Below, piece by piece: positions 12,301 to 24,300 of a stretch of 64,000 bases of DNA. A program made the translations under genes and the position numbers. The first letter of the stretch is position 1; each line of letters begins with the position of its first letter. Origin of the DNA: Rostratula benghalensis (Eukaryota; Chordata; Aves; Charadriiformes; Rostratulidae). The stretch is taken from NCBI GenBank assembly GCA_013399305.1, contig VXAI01000472.1, positions 39,432 to 103,431 of the forward strand. The letters are read 5' to 3'. The notes below the pieces were generated by a model. That model searched no databases. It was not told where the DNA came from and worked only from the letters and a program-made list of their open reading frames with translations.

Positions 12301-15300
12301 GAAAGAAAATGTGTCTTAAATTCATTGGATTTTTAATATTGTTTGTAAAATAACCTAGAAGCGGAGTCTATTTGCCGAGTAAATGCACCGCATCACTTCT
12401 AGAAACCACAGGTTGCATCTTCCAAGACACAAGGAGCTGAAGTGCCTACTGAATGGGACTTGGGAACGGGTGTGTTCTCTTGAGCAACTCTGCTTTTCTT
12501 CCCCAAACCTGCTTCAGAGTTGTTACCCACTCATGGTACAACAGGCTTAAAATACTTTCCAAACCTCCAACCGCACCCCCTGTGGTCTGTTTCCACCCAG
12601 GAGACATAAACAAAACAGGTCTAATGGTATTTATTCCAAATATCCCTTCCAGTTGGGGCCATCTAGACAAACATTCTCAAGCCTTTTCACCAACAGCATT
12701 CCTTGCAGATTTTTCTGGGGCTTTTTCCCTTTCAAAGATCTTCTTAAAAGCCTTTACCTTACCCACTGCCAGCAGTTCAAAACCAAGCTCACCGTTTCTC
12801 CCAGAATTGTGTTTCACACACAAGAGCTCCCCACTCAACTCTCCTGCTTTTTCCTTCACGGTATCTTTCACAACTCGTACTCGAAGGATGAACCCAACAG
12901 GAACCCCCCCTTGCCCTGGTGCTCACGTCCCAACAACCCACAGCTCCGTGTCCCGGCCGGCTGTCCTCACTGAAGTCTTCCCCGAGGGATCTACCAGCAG
13001 AGTTCAGTGNNNNNNNNNNNNNNNNNNNNNNNNNNNNNNNNNNNNNNNNNNNNNNNNNNNNNNNNNNNNNNNNNNNNNNNNNNNNNNNNNNNNNNNNNNN
13101 NNNNNNNNNNNNNNNNNNNNNNNNNNNNNNNNNNNNNNNNNNNNNNNNNNNNNNNNNNNNNNNNNNNNNNNNNNNNNNNNNNNNAGGTCAGTGGGAGCCC
13201 AGGTCAGTGGGAGCCCAGGTCAGTGGGAGCCCAGGTCAGTGGGAGCCCAGGTCAGTGGGAGCCCAGGTCAGTGGGAGCCTGAGAAGCCCCCTCTCCTGGG
13301 AAGGGCAGGGGGTGGTTACTCACAGGGATTCGCGCCGTCGGTTACAATCAGCATGCGCAGGGAACTCAAACTGACGTCTCTTTGGTCTCGATGGGCCATC
13401 ATGGCCCAGTGCAAGTCTCGACACTTCACTAAAGCAACTTTTGCTGCAAACCAACACAAAAAAAGCCCCCCAAAACGTTAAGGACAAATGCAAGCTTCCC
13501 GTGAGTCATTTTGGTGCGCACACGCACTCCAACACCCCCAAATGAGAAAGCTGGCACTGAAGCAAGCCTTAATTAACTGAGCCTGCAGTAGCAGCAAACC
13601 CCAACGTACAACAGCTTCTGCTGTGGCCCACAGGCCCTTTGCCCACCACCTGAGCCAGGGTCTGTCACTATTGCAGCTCCTCCTCCAAAGCACATAAATC
13701 ATTAACACTGTCTGAATGTCCTGGGTGAAAACCAGGGACCAACGGATCTCACTGCGCCCAACAATTTTCTTGGCCTCATAAAAGGCACCAGCTCCAATCA
13801 CACAGGTCGTGAGGTCAAGTTTGCTGACATGCACATGCAGATTTAGAAATAAATTAAAGTTTTGACCCTCGAGATTTGTCATGGGAGAGCAAGAAGGCAG
13901 GCTCTACAGCATTTGCCATTCTAATGCCCATCATTCCTTTGTCCTGAGAATCACAGAATCCTTCGGGTTGGGAAGACCCTTGGGATCTTCGAGCCCAAGC
14001 AAACCTGAAGAACTTCAAGCTAAAGCTGTGGAACACACGCAGTTACCTTTGTGGGCATGAACTCTCTGCACCCAGGAGAGCGGGCAGGTTTTCATCACGG
14101 AGTAGGGCACGCTGATAGTGTGCAGTTTGTTCATTACATTCTGAAAACCAGAAAAAAAGACTTTTAGAAAAGGGATCCCCCAACCAATTATGAAGCAGAA
14201 AGAGGAGTCACCCCCCTCTCCCACCATGAATTCCCATCAGGTTTCTGAGGATGCTTCTGCACTTCCCCCAGAGAACTGCAGATCTACCAGGGAGAGAAAC
14301 GGGTGACTTCATCGGTAACGGTCCTCAACCACCTCCTCAAATGTTGTAATTATAGGGAGTTACAAAATGCTCCAGAAAGTCCTTGCAAGCTCAACTCACC
14401 GTCAGAATGCCGTGCCATAACCCCGCATCCTTCTTAAAATCCAAAACATTCACTATCGTTTCACCTGGGAAAAGAAAGTTGTAGCTTTGAAGTGAAATGA
14501 GCCAGGACCAGCTGTGAGCGTTATTTATGCTGGAATCTGCTTCTGTTTGAACCTGTCAGATCTGCTCCAAGAGGCACACACCTGCCCTGTCTGTCTCATT
14601 ACACCTTTTACTACTCAGAGCTCCTCTTCCTGCAAAATAGCACAGCTGAACATCAGGCTGAGAAAGGAACACGTCCCAGAGAGCTGCAAGGAAATTACTT
14701 GGCAGCCCGTAACGTACGTCAGAAGGACAGGGAGGGTCTGAACCTCGTTATGCAGGAGCAGCAGCAGGGGAAGAGAGAACATCATTCAAGCACCAGCTCC
14801 CAGAAGCAATGGAAATTAAAGTGATGGCTTCCAAGAGCCAAACTCTGCATTTTAAAGTACTATGACAAGCAGCTCTAAAAATAAAGTTTCAGTCATGGAT
14901 ACATAAATCAGCTTGATCTACAAGGCAGACCAGACTAAAACCGTATCCTATAGCAAGAACTCTCTGTACTCCCACCAGCAATTCCCAGTCTCCATTTCTG
15001 GATTAATCAAAAAGCCTCACACCACCAGTGCAGGACCAGTTTACACAAGAGGTGCTTTGGTATTTACACACATTATCGAGAACACAAGCTTAGAAATGCA
15101 TTTTAATGGGTGATCCATCAGCACAGCTAGAGAAAGACTCTGCTGGAAAATGCTCTCCTTCTCATTCATCACTCCCCATTCATCTGACCAGACTTGATAA
15201 CTTTCTAGACATGATGCAAATCCCACTTTTTATTCCTCTTCGCTATGGCAGTGGAAGTGACGTAGTTTGGGACAGAAAAGAGTACAGGCAGTCTTGAATT

Positions 15301-18300
15301 TTGGGGAGACTTAATCCACAACTCCTCCCCTTGTTTTTTTTCCAGTAGATACCATTGTGTGCTGGTTACCCAGAGGCAGCTGTTAAAAATGAGAGGTAAC
15401 CACCAAAAATGCTGTTGCTGGTTCTGTGACAGCACCCACCTTCAGAATAGTTGCAGGCCTGAGACAAGGCTTGACAGTGAGACAGCATGGCAACGCGAGA
15501 CACCGTCACGCCCATCACACTGCCCTCTTTGCTCGTCTTGTACTGCAGAGGAGGGGAAAAAAAGGTCAAGCTGAGACTCCACATCCCACATAGGAAGGAA
15601 ATCCAATCACAGAATCCACATTAAGAAGCCAAAAGGACGTATGCATCGCCTCCTGCTCCTTGAAAAGCCAAGCTGTAATTTTAAAATCGCCAAATTACTG
15701 TTACTGCTTAAACCCCTGCAATTCCTAGAAGATGCTGGACTGAGGTGTGCAAATGGAATAAAATAAACCCCTCTTGGAAGAACAGGAAATTCAAAACGCT
15801 GTGGGCTTAAGCAGTTTGAGAAATCCTCGTTGTCAAGTACACTATCTCCGAGTGCTCGGCTGTCTCAATTACAAGCTTTCTGGAACAGGAACTGTGTTCA
15901 ACTCAAATATGAGCAGTGCTCAAGGCCACAGAGATATTAAAAACTGAAATAAGCTTCACAGTGGGGTTGTGCACACTGAAAGGCTCGTTTCAGTGGCTTA
16001 GAAACTGGGAAGTTTAAGGTGGCGAGGTGCAAGTATTATCTCCCTGGTGATTAGAACATTAAATTCAGCTCATGGAAACTACTTTCTATTCCCCATTCAC
16101 TACTTGCCTCAATATATGCTGGCTCAGTTCCTGCAGCTGAGATGTTGGGCTGCCAGTCCTTAGGAGATTTGGAGAGATATTTCGAATCTGTCACAACCCA
16201 TTTGAGTCTGGGCCAACCTAGAGCCGAAAATAACGTGGGATATTAACATGGGTTTATTTATTGAGGGATTTATATTCTGCAAGAACACCCTAAAACCCCG
16301 CCATTTGTCCAAGTTTGGTTACACAAGCACAATACTGACCCGAGCCAAGCTGCCAGCCAGAAGGCTCAGCTCGGCTTCCCAGCGGGGAGTTCAGTGGGCA
16401 ACAAGGCCCTTCCTCTGCTCAGGAAAGATCCCTGCAGTTCTTCCTAAATTTAGCTCGTTGTATCGTTAATAAAACCGCCTTGGAGCCTGCCAAATGCCAC
16501 TGGAGGGATCTGGGGACAGCCCTGGCTCACTGAAGGGGGGTTCAGTGTGACTTCCAGTACCACAGGCAGTTCTGTCCCACACAGGGACCAGTCTACACCA
16601 TAAACCCATGACACTATCACAAGAGCTGCTCACTTTGTCGTGTCCATCCCTCCCCACCCCCAGATGCATTCAGACTTGTGGCAACCACCATCAGACAATT
16701 CAGAGCCAAAAAGCAAGCATAGGGCCAACCTAACCTTTGAACTGCACAATTTCCCCATTTTGGGTTTTTGGAAGCCCTTTCAGACAAACTTCAGTGGTGA
16801 GGGCCAAAGCAACACCGCAGCTTCCCAGCAGAAACCCGATCTGCTGACCACCAGCATCCTGAGGGGAGAGGGGGAGAAAAAAAAGAAAAGTCATTCCTGT
16901 TTCCAGATGACATAAGCCAACCTTCCCCTTACCAAAACCCAAGGTCTGTTAATGCTCTGGTAACTGGATGGTAACACTAGGGATCACATGGGGGAGAAGA
17001 TGAGTAAAAAATACCAAAAACCCCCATTTCCACAAACAGTCTTCCCTGGGGTTTGTCTTTCTCTGTGTCCAGTGTCTGGCAAAGGCTTGAAACTCAAGTG
17101 ACAAGGGCAGTCGTGTGGGGATGAACACAACCAGTTCTAAGCTTAGATGATAACACATTTTGGAGTGTGAGATATATATATATTTATATCTCCAAGGACA
17201 AAGGTCTGCTGGGGCAATGGAGACATGCCCACAAGCCCACAGGAAAATGACAGGCCACCACAAACATGCAGAAGGGCTGCTTCATCTCCTGCACACCAAG
17301 TCTGCTCTTTTCTATTAATTTTGTTCAAAAAACCCAAAAGTATTATGTAACCGGGGCCAGACTGCAGAGAAATCTGGTGATTCTCAAAAGGGAACTCTTC
17401 TACAGAAAGAAATACTGCATTGGCAGGACTAAAGCACGTTGGATGTGAAATCCCTAGGAAAGAAGTGCTCCTGCCCGGCATCCGGGCACCGAGCACACAC
17501 CATTTATTGTCATTAATGGAAGCCCAGATGCTTCAAAGAGGAGTCAGGAGGCAAAAAAAAAAAAAGCAAAACTGTATAATTATGCTGAAATAACAAGGCT
17601 CTCTTTCCCCAGGAAGTATTTTCTATTGCACAATGATAAAAACACTGGAATGAGGTAGCTCACGGAGAAATCCGATGGGGCAAATACCGGGAGAAGTTTT
17701 AATTTTGTAGGTGGTTGCTACAGCAGTTGTCACGCTGCAGACAAACGAAAGCAAAGCTCTGTGACTCCCAGAGGGTTACCAGAGCAGCTCACCATCTCAT
17801 TACCCCTGCCTGCCATCAGCCTGCTGCTTTGCTTTCCATTCCTCTTACAAAACCCTGTACTTTCAGACAGCTCTAGAGACGGCAATAAATACGGCAATAT
17901 TGTAAAAATTCTGGTAAAAAAAATGCTTCGTTGAGCAAATAATTGACAAAAAGTGCCTCCAAGTCTTCACTTAGCACCCTCAGTCTCCAGCAAAGCCAAA
18001 AGACTGGCAGGCACCAAGCGTGGCTGGAACGGAGACCCCCATTCGCACCGATCAGGGGGCAGATTCAGGATATTATCTGCACCCTGTGAATTATTTGCAA
18101 TAATCCAATGGAGACTACAGCGTTTCGGTGAATCGACTGTGTCCAGCCACTCAGCACAGCTCTCTGGTCAATATGTTTTTTCCATTTTTAACCAGCTGTT
18201 CCAGGCTCACAAGGGTCTCGTGCGTCGCGCTGACACAGAGCCGCCCGGGCAGCGGCTGGACGCTGGGAGACGCTGCCAGAGGCTGATGGGTCTGACTTGG

Positions 18301-21300
18301 ATTTCATCCCACGTCAGCCTATCGCTCCTCTAAGTTCCAGCAACGTTACCTTTCTGGTAAGAGGTACCTCTATAGGCACTGGAATGACTTCTGCTAGGAG
18401 ACAGCCGTAAAATGCCACCATAAACATGACGGGGTCATTGTTGGGGTAAACAAGGGCGACCTACAATTCACAAAAAAACCACGTGGTTAGTTGGAGTAGA
18501 AGGAAAAATGGCAAAGTTCAGCTCTCTGGTGACTTAAAAGTCAGAAAAGCTTTGTGTTATTTCACATTCTATCACAGCATTTTTCACAGGGCAACTTCCA
18601 GCGCTCTTTCTTCCACACAACATCTGCGTGTGCGTCCCCCGCCTGCCCATGCACACGCTGCTGAAACACAACTGATCCAAAGCTCTCTATCCCTCCCTCA
18701 GAGGTGCAATGCCCTTCCTTAGGCGTATTTCAAAGTCCAGAGCCAAGAAGCTGCTTACAGAGGAGCCAACAGGATAGAAAGATCACAAGAGTTTCTTTCC
18801 CAAATAGCCTGCCCCCTGGGATAAGAGCCTGGCTATTAAAAGAACAAGATTACAGCATCTGTAGTTAGTTACAGCCCCCCAAAATTCCTTTTGTTTTTTT
18901 ACTTCAGAGGGAGAACCAGATGGTCCCAAACTCATTACCCTATCTCCAGGTTTTAACACGGGTTCATTTTTGGTCCCCAGTTTATTAAGCAGGGTGTAGG
19001 CCAGCTTGAGGCTTCTGCTCCACAATTTGCCTAGAACACAAAGAAGAGAGACTTGCACAACTCTAGAATCAACCCCAGCACACAAGAGAACAGATCAATT
19101 CTCGACAGATTTTACCTTTCCCGGTCACATCCTCCCTCTCAGCTGCTTTCTGCTTTCTCCACAAAACTCTCAAAACCCAGGCAGGGATTTGCAACCACCC
19201 CAAGGGACCGACCACCCCGTGTTGTACCCACCATCACTCCTGGGGAAGCCAGGGCTCAACTCACCATATGTCAGGGTATAAACTGGTTTTCCCGTCACAT
19301 CCAGCGCTGTCAGACAGGGGCACTTGGCCTGCGTGGTTCCCCAGCGCTGCAGCGCCGCTTCCAAGGCAGGGGGCCAATTGCACACAACGCCCAGGGGCTC
19401 TCCCTTCACGGGGGTCATCTGGCGACCCTCGGGTCTGGGCTGGTTTGGGTCCGGCTGCGGAACTGAAGGAAATCCAACCTGTGTTTCCAGTTCACCTTTG
19501 CCAGACACTTAAGTGGGAAAGAGGCACTGAAAACCCAAAGAACTGCTTCTCCTCATGGCCTTCAGGTGTGACGACCTCAATTGCATCTCATTTCCTAAGG
19601 AGGCCCTCGCAAAACGAAGCCTCCTCAACATCATCTTCTCTGAAGGTGCTGTTAGAAAGGTATTCAATTCAACAGCGAGGGAAGGGACAGGGAAAAGACA
19701 AGCCACCTCACAAAATGAGGTTGTAATGAAGTTACCTGCAATGAAAATCCCTTGCGGGAAACTAATTTGCCTAAGCAAATGAAAGGGTTACCAAAAAAAA
19801 AATAAATCCAAAAATCTATTTAAATATTTTTGTCAATAACTTTTAGTTATTGGAAGCAGCTGAGGAGGTCACTCAAAGCTCAGCAACACGGTGAATGACT
19901 GCAAACATTGGGTTTGTATCACGCTATTTAAGAGGGCTGCTGGGTGCAAAGAGCAAATCACTCAGGGTCAGCTTCAAAAACAACGGCAGAAATAAATTCA
20001 GCCCTCTGCCTGTCTGTACTCGTAACAAATGGCTAATAAAAAGCATTCATTGATGCTATTACCTTCCACAATTTCTTCAAAATCATCCACAAAAAACTCT
20101 TTCAGGGGTGGCCTTTTAGGTCTTTTCAAGGTGTTGAGCAACTGCTGAATTTTCGTGGAGACTCGACTACTCACAGGAACACCTGGAAGGGAAGATTTTG
20201 TCCAATGGAAGTGTTCATCCTCTCTACCAACACTCACATCCCACCACCTGCCCTTCTGTGCCCAGCTCATCAACCACCCCCTTCCAGCACTAGAGGTTGT
20301 CCCAGCGCGGGACCACGTTGGAAAGCACCAGACCAGTTCTGTGTTAATTCCGTGGCCAGAAAACACTTGTAGCAAAACCTCACTTTTCAAGTGACTTACT
20401 CCCTTCTAAAGCCCCACTTCCATCCTCCTGACACCCAGCTCCTGCTGCAGACCCCAAGCCCACGGCCCTGTGCCTGCCCGTGGTACGGAGCCAGCTCCTG
20501 CAGAGGGAGGATGCCGGAGCAGGAGCAGCAGTGTCACGCCTGTCACATCCCAACCAGCTCAGAGCCAGCATTTCCAGCCTCACAGGAGCCAAGAATGACA
20601 TTATTTCATACATCTTACCTTTCCTTCGGGGGATTCTGGGACAAAAGCTTTTAAAAACTAGCCTACCTATGCATATGGCTTTTTATTTTTTTTTAATTTT
20701 TTCTTTTTTAAGGTGAGAGAAGAAAAAAGCCTCTTATTTCTCCTGTGATTTTCTCACAGCAGGTGGTTGCTGGAAGGGAACGCGTTAATGCCAACGTCCT
20801 GCAGCACGGGAAGGTGTCAATGCTGATGCCATAACCATTCCCTACTTGAGAAGGGCTTGAATGGGATACACTTAGCTCAGATGATTTGTTCTCCCAGCTC
20901 GAGCCCTTCCTTCACACCATCCCAACGTCTGGGTGCTCTGAGAGGTCCCGTACCATCTGCAGTGTCCATGAGACTGGAGCGGTTCGATCCCTTGTGCATG
21001 CCCTTCACGATCCCCGACGGGGGAAGGTCAATCACTGCCGGGCGTGCTGAGGAGGAGGTGGAGGTAGTTGCTGTGACATCCGGGGGAACTGAGAAATTTT
21101 CTGAAGAGAGGGAGAAAAACGGAGATGGCAATTAACACATCCCCCTTATTAGCAGATGTTAGTTCCCCGTTACTAACAATCTTAAAAAATTTAGTGGGTT
21201 GAACGTGTGGGAGCTCTTATCAATGCTAACACACTGCTTCCAAAACACTAAGTAGCTCTGGGAGCTGCACGTTATCTGTTCAGGAAAATAGAAAACAAAG

Positions 21301-24300
21301 GCACAAGATGAGCCCGTGTCAGGAAAGCCATTAATCAAACCAGAATTCCTACTCTGGGTCTCTAACCTTCAAATCAAGCTACATCTCTTCACCTTCAGCA
21401 CTGTAAAAAAAAGGGGGAAAAAAAAAAAAAGGTCTGAAATCCACATGAGCTCTGGAATATTCAAAACCCAGAACAAAACCCCGTGTCACCTATGCAGTAA
21501 CCTCTCTCTAGAATTATGCCCTTTAGCTTTTTTTGTCACCAAGGGCTTTCTAAAACAAAACCGGCAGCAGGCGATGGGCACATCAGCAGAACACCACGTT
21601 GGCTTTAAATTTCTTCCAGTTTGGTGGCTTAAACAGCATGAGCCTGCCCAGCAGTCAAATAATAAACTTAAAATCTAACAAACTGAGCAAGCTGGGTCTT
21701 ACTTTTCCTTTAAGTTGCAAGAAACTGTTTTGCTTTCGTGAGGGGTTTGTAAAGGATTGAAACTGCATGTAACTCGGCAGATTTCACAAATTCCCATGAA
21801 TTTCCTCTTAAATTTTCGCTTATGTGGGATTTCTTCCTTACAACACAGTAGGTTCAATCATCTGATAGGGCAAGAATATTCTATCCCAGCTTAACAGAAC
21901 CAGCAAGTGGTGCTGATGAAAAACCCCAACTCTTTGGGAACTGTAGGTTGGCTTGCACAGAGAGGGTCTGGAGGAAGGCAGATTTTGCGCTTGATTCTTG
22001 GCACCCCTCTTTCTAAGGAGAAAAAATAAAAATAATAATAAAAAAAATCCATTTCTGCACAGCTCTGGTGGTAAGGAATACCCCTCACGTAGCAAACGTC
22101 TAAGGTCACTGGGGAAGACCTAGAATTCGTGGAACTGCAAACATTTGCAGGACTTGTTACTGCTCTCTCCAAAGAGATGGATAAAACCATGTCCTTGAGA
22201 GCTCCTGTTCATTTACAGGTGTTAACACGGGATGAGTGTGGCATCTCCACAGCAAAACCAACCCCAACAGAGATTTGAAACTTCTACCAATTCTGTCAGA
22301 CAGCAGTTATTCTGCAGGTAAAAAGCCAGATTACCTTAACTCGTCACAAAAGGGATGTGAGACTTTCTGCGTGCGTCAATTAAAACCAGCCTCTCTGCTT
22401 CCCAGACACATTAATTACACTGAGGACATCTTATGGGCAAGTTCCCCAGTTTGCCATTTCAGAAAACAACTTGCATCCCAGCAAATAAACAAACAAACAA
22501 ACAAAACCCAGCAGTTAAAAAAAAAAAAAAATTAAAAAAAAAGTGAAACAGTTCAAAACACCAGCACTTCTATGCACTGCTTGCCCCAAACCAGTTAAGC
22601 CAAAGCAGAGAGCACACAAAATACAGACATCTCCTAGGATGCAGTAATATCTGGAACAGAAGATTAAAAAAACCCAAAAACCCCCCAAAACAAAACCCAA
22701 AGACAAACATACACAAAGCAAAACCAAACTTGGCAATTTCATACAGAAGCATCAGCAGCAAGGAGCACCTCAGAGCCTCAAAAAACTGAGCCTGGGGTAT
22801 CCAGATCCGTAGGTTTTGCTCCGCCTTCTCGACACCTGGGATGCTCTGGTTATTTCTCAGAGTAATCCTGAAAGATCTGAGATCTCTGCTAAATCTTCAC
22901 TCTGCTACCAGCACTTTTTTGGGGATGTTGTTCTGTACGCTCATTTGTTCACGTGTACAGCTGGGTTTGGTTCTTTTTTTTGTGTTTGTTTTTTGGTTTT
23001 TTTTTTTTAATCTAACACAAACAATAAAGCGTTAGGCAAAACGAGAATGTTAAAAACCACGGCACTTCCCCCCCAACTCAACAGGCAAAGCCCCCAACCC
23101 CCAGGGTTTGCATCAGGACACAGATGCCCAACGCTCTGTAGACACAGGAGCCTCCAACAGCTGCAGAGAGAAAATCCTGCCCCCTGAGCCTGTCGATGCC
23201 GGCACCGCAGCTCCTGCTCCCCCTCTTCCCCTTTGGCAACCAACTCAACGGTCGGAAATCCTCAATGGAAAAAAATATAATCATAAAACAATCATGCAAC
23301 TCCAACAAATCCCAGCGAGTGCCATCAAAGCTGACTAAACTCTCCATCCAAATTCCCCTCACGCAATGGACACCTCTCCAGCTTTATTAACACAGTCTCA
23401 ACTTGAAGCAATTTTTCTGGTGGTACTCATCTCCTACCTATTCGAGTATTGGCAAATACATCAGCTAGTGACCCACTGGTCCCTTTGCCTTCTCCATGGG
23501 AAAGTGTAGAAGATGCTGATGAAGATGTGGATGACCCCTGAATAGATCGGTTGATCCAAGACTCAGCATTCTGTAAGCTCTGATGCAATGCAGCAGAAAG
23601 AGCAGCCTGGCGCCTTAGCGACCCCTCGTCCTCGGATGCGGAAGACGTGTCTGTGTGGAAGCAGAAAAGAAAATCTAGCTGCTTAGGGAAAAGCACAATG
23701 CTCTGAACATGCTCTCTTTCCAGTTCACATCTCCATGCCACAGGCCTGTCATATGAAAATCTTATTTTGTTTATTTTTTACACACACACACACCCCCAGG
23801 CTGCGTCAAACACGGTTACGTTGGCCAAACAGCAGAGATCTCCGGTGTCACCGCACTTGAAAGCGCCCCCCAAGATTCACCTCCTCAGTCAAACCCCCTT
23901 CCCTGCATTCTCCAAGTTCACTGATGTATCTCTCCTTACTTTGCCATTCGTATTCCACAGCATCAGATGCCATAGTGCCTAACTTGGGTAATTCTGAAAT
24001 GGAAAGTGAGGGGTCAGTACCACGGCTGAACCTGGAAGTCCACAGGCACCAGGGAACAAATGCACCAAGGCCACAGGCAGAAAATGGTTCTGTCTGGGAT
24101 TCTGAATGGGTCCCTTTTGATTGTAGAAAATAAATAAAAAACCCAAAACAGAACAGAGAAAAGTAGAACAAGGACCTGCACCCTGCATTTAGAGAGGACA
24201 GATCTCATCTACAGGCTGAGGGAGCTGGGGTTGTTCAGCCTGGAGAAGAGAAGGCTCCAGGGAGACCTTAGAGCCCCTTCCAGTGGCTGAAGGGAGCTCC

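Noticed and set aside
12453..13481. Open frame of 342 codons on the plus strand
   Set aside because: It spans a gap and a 16-bp minisatellite and lies antisense to exon 16; there is no protein homology that I recognise.
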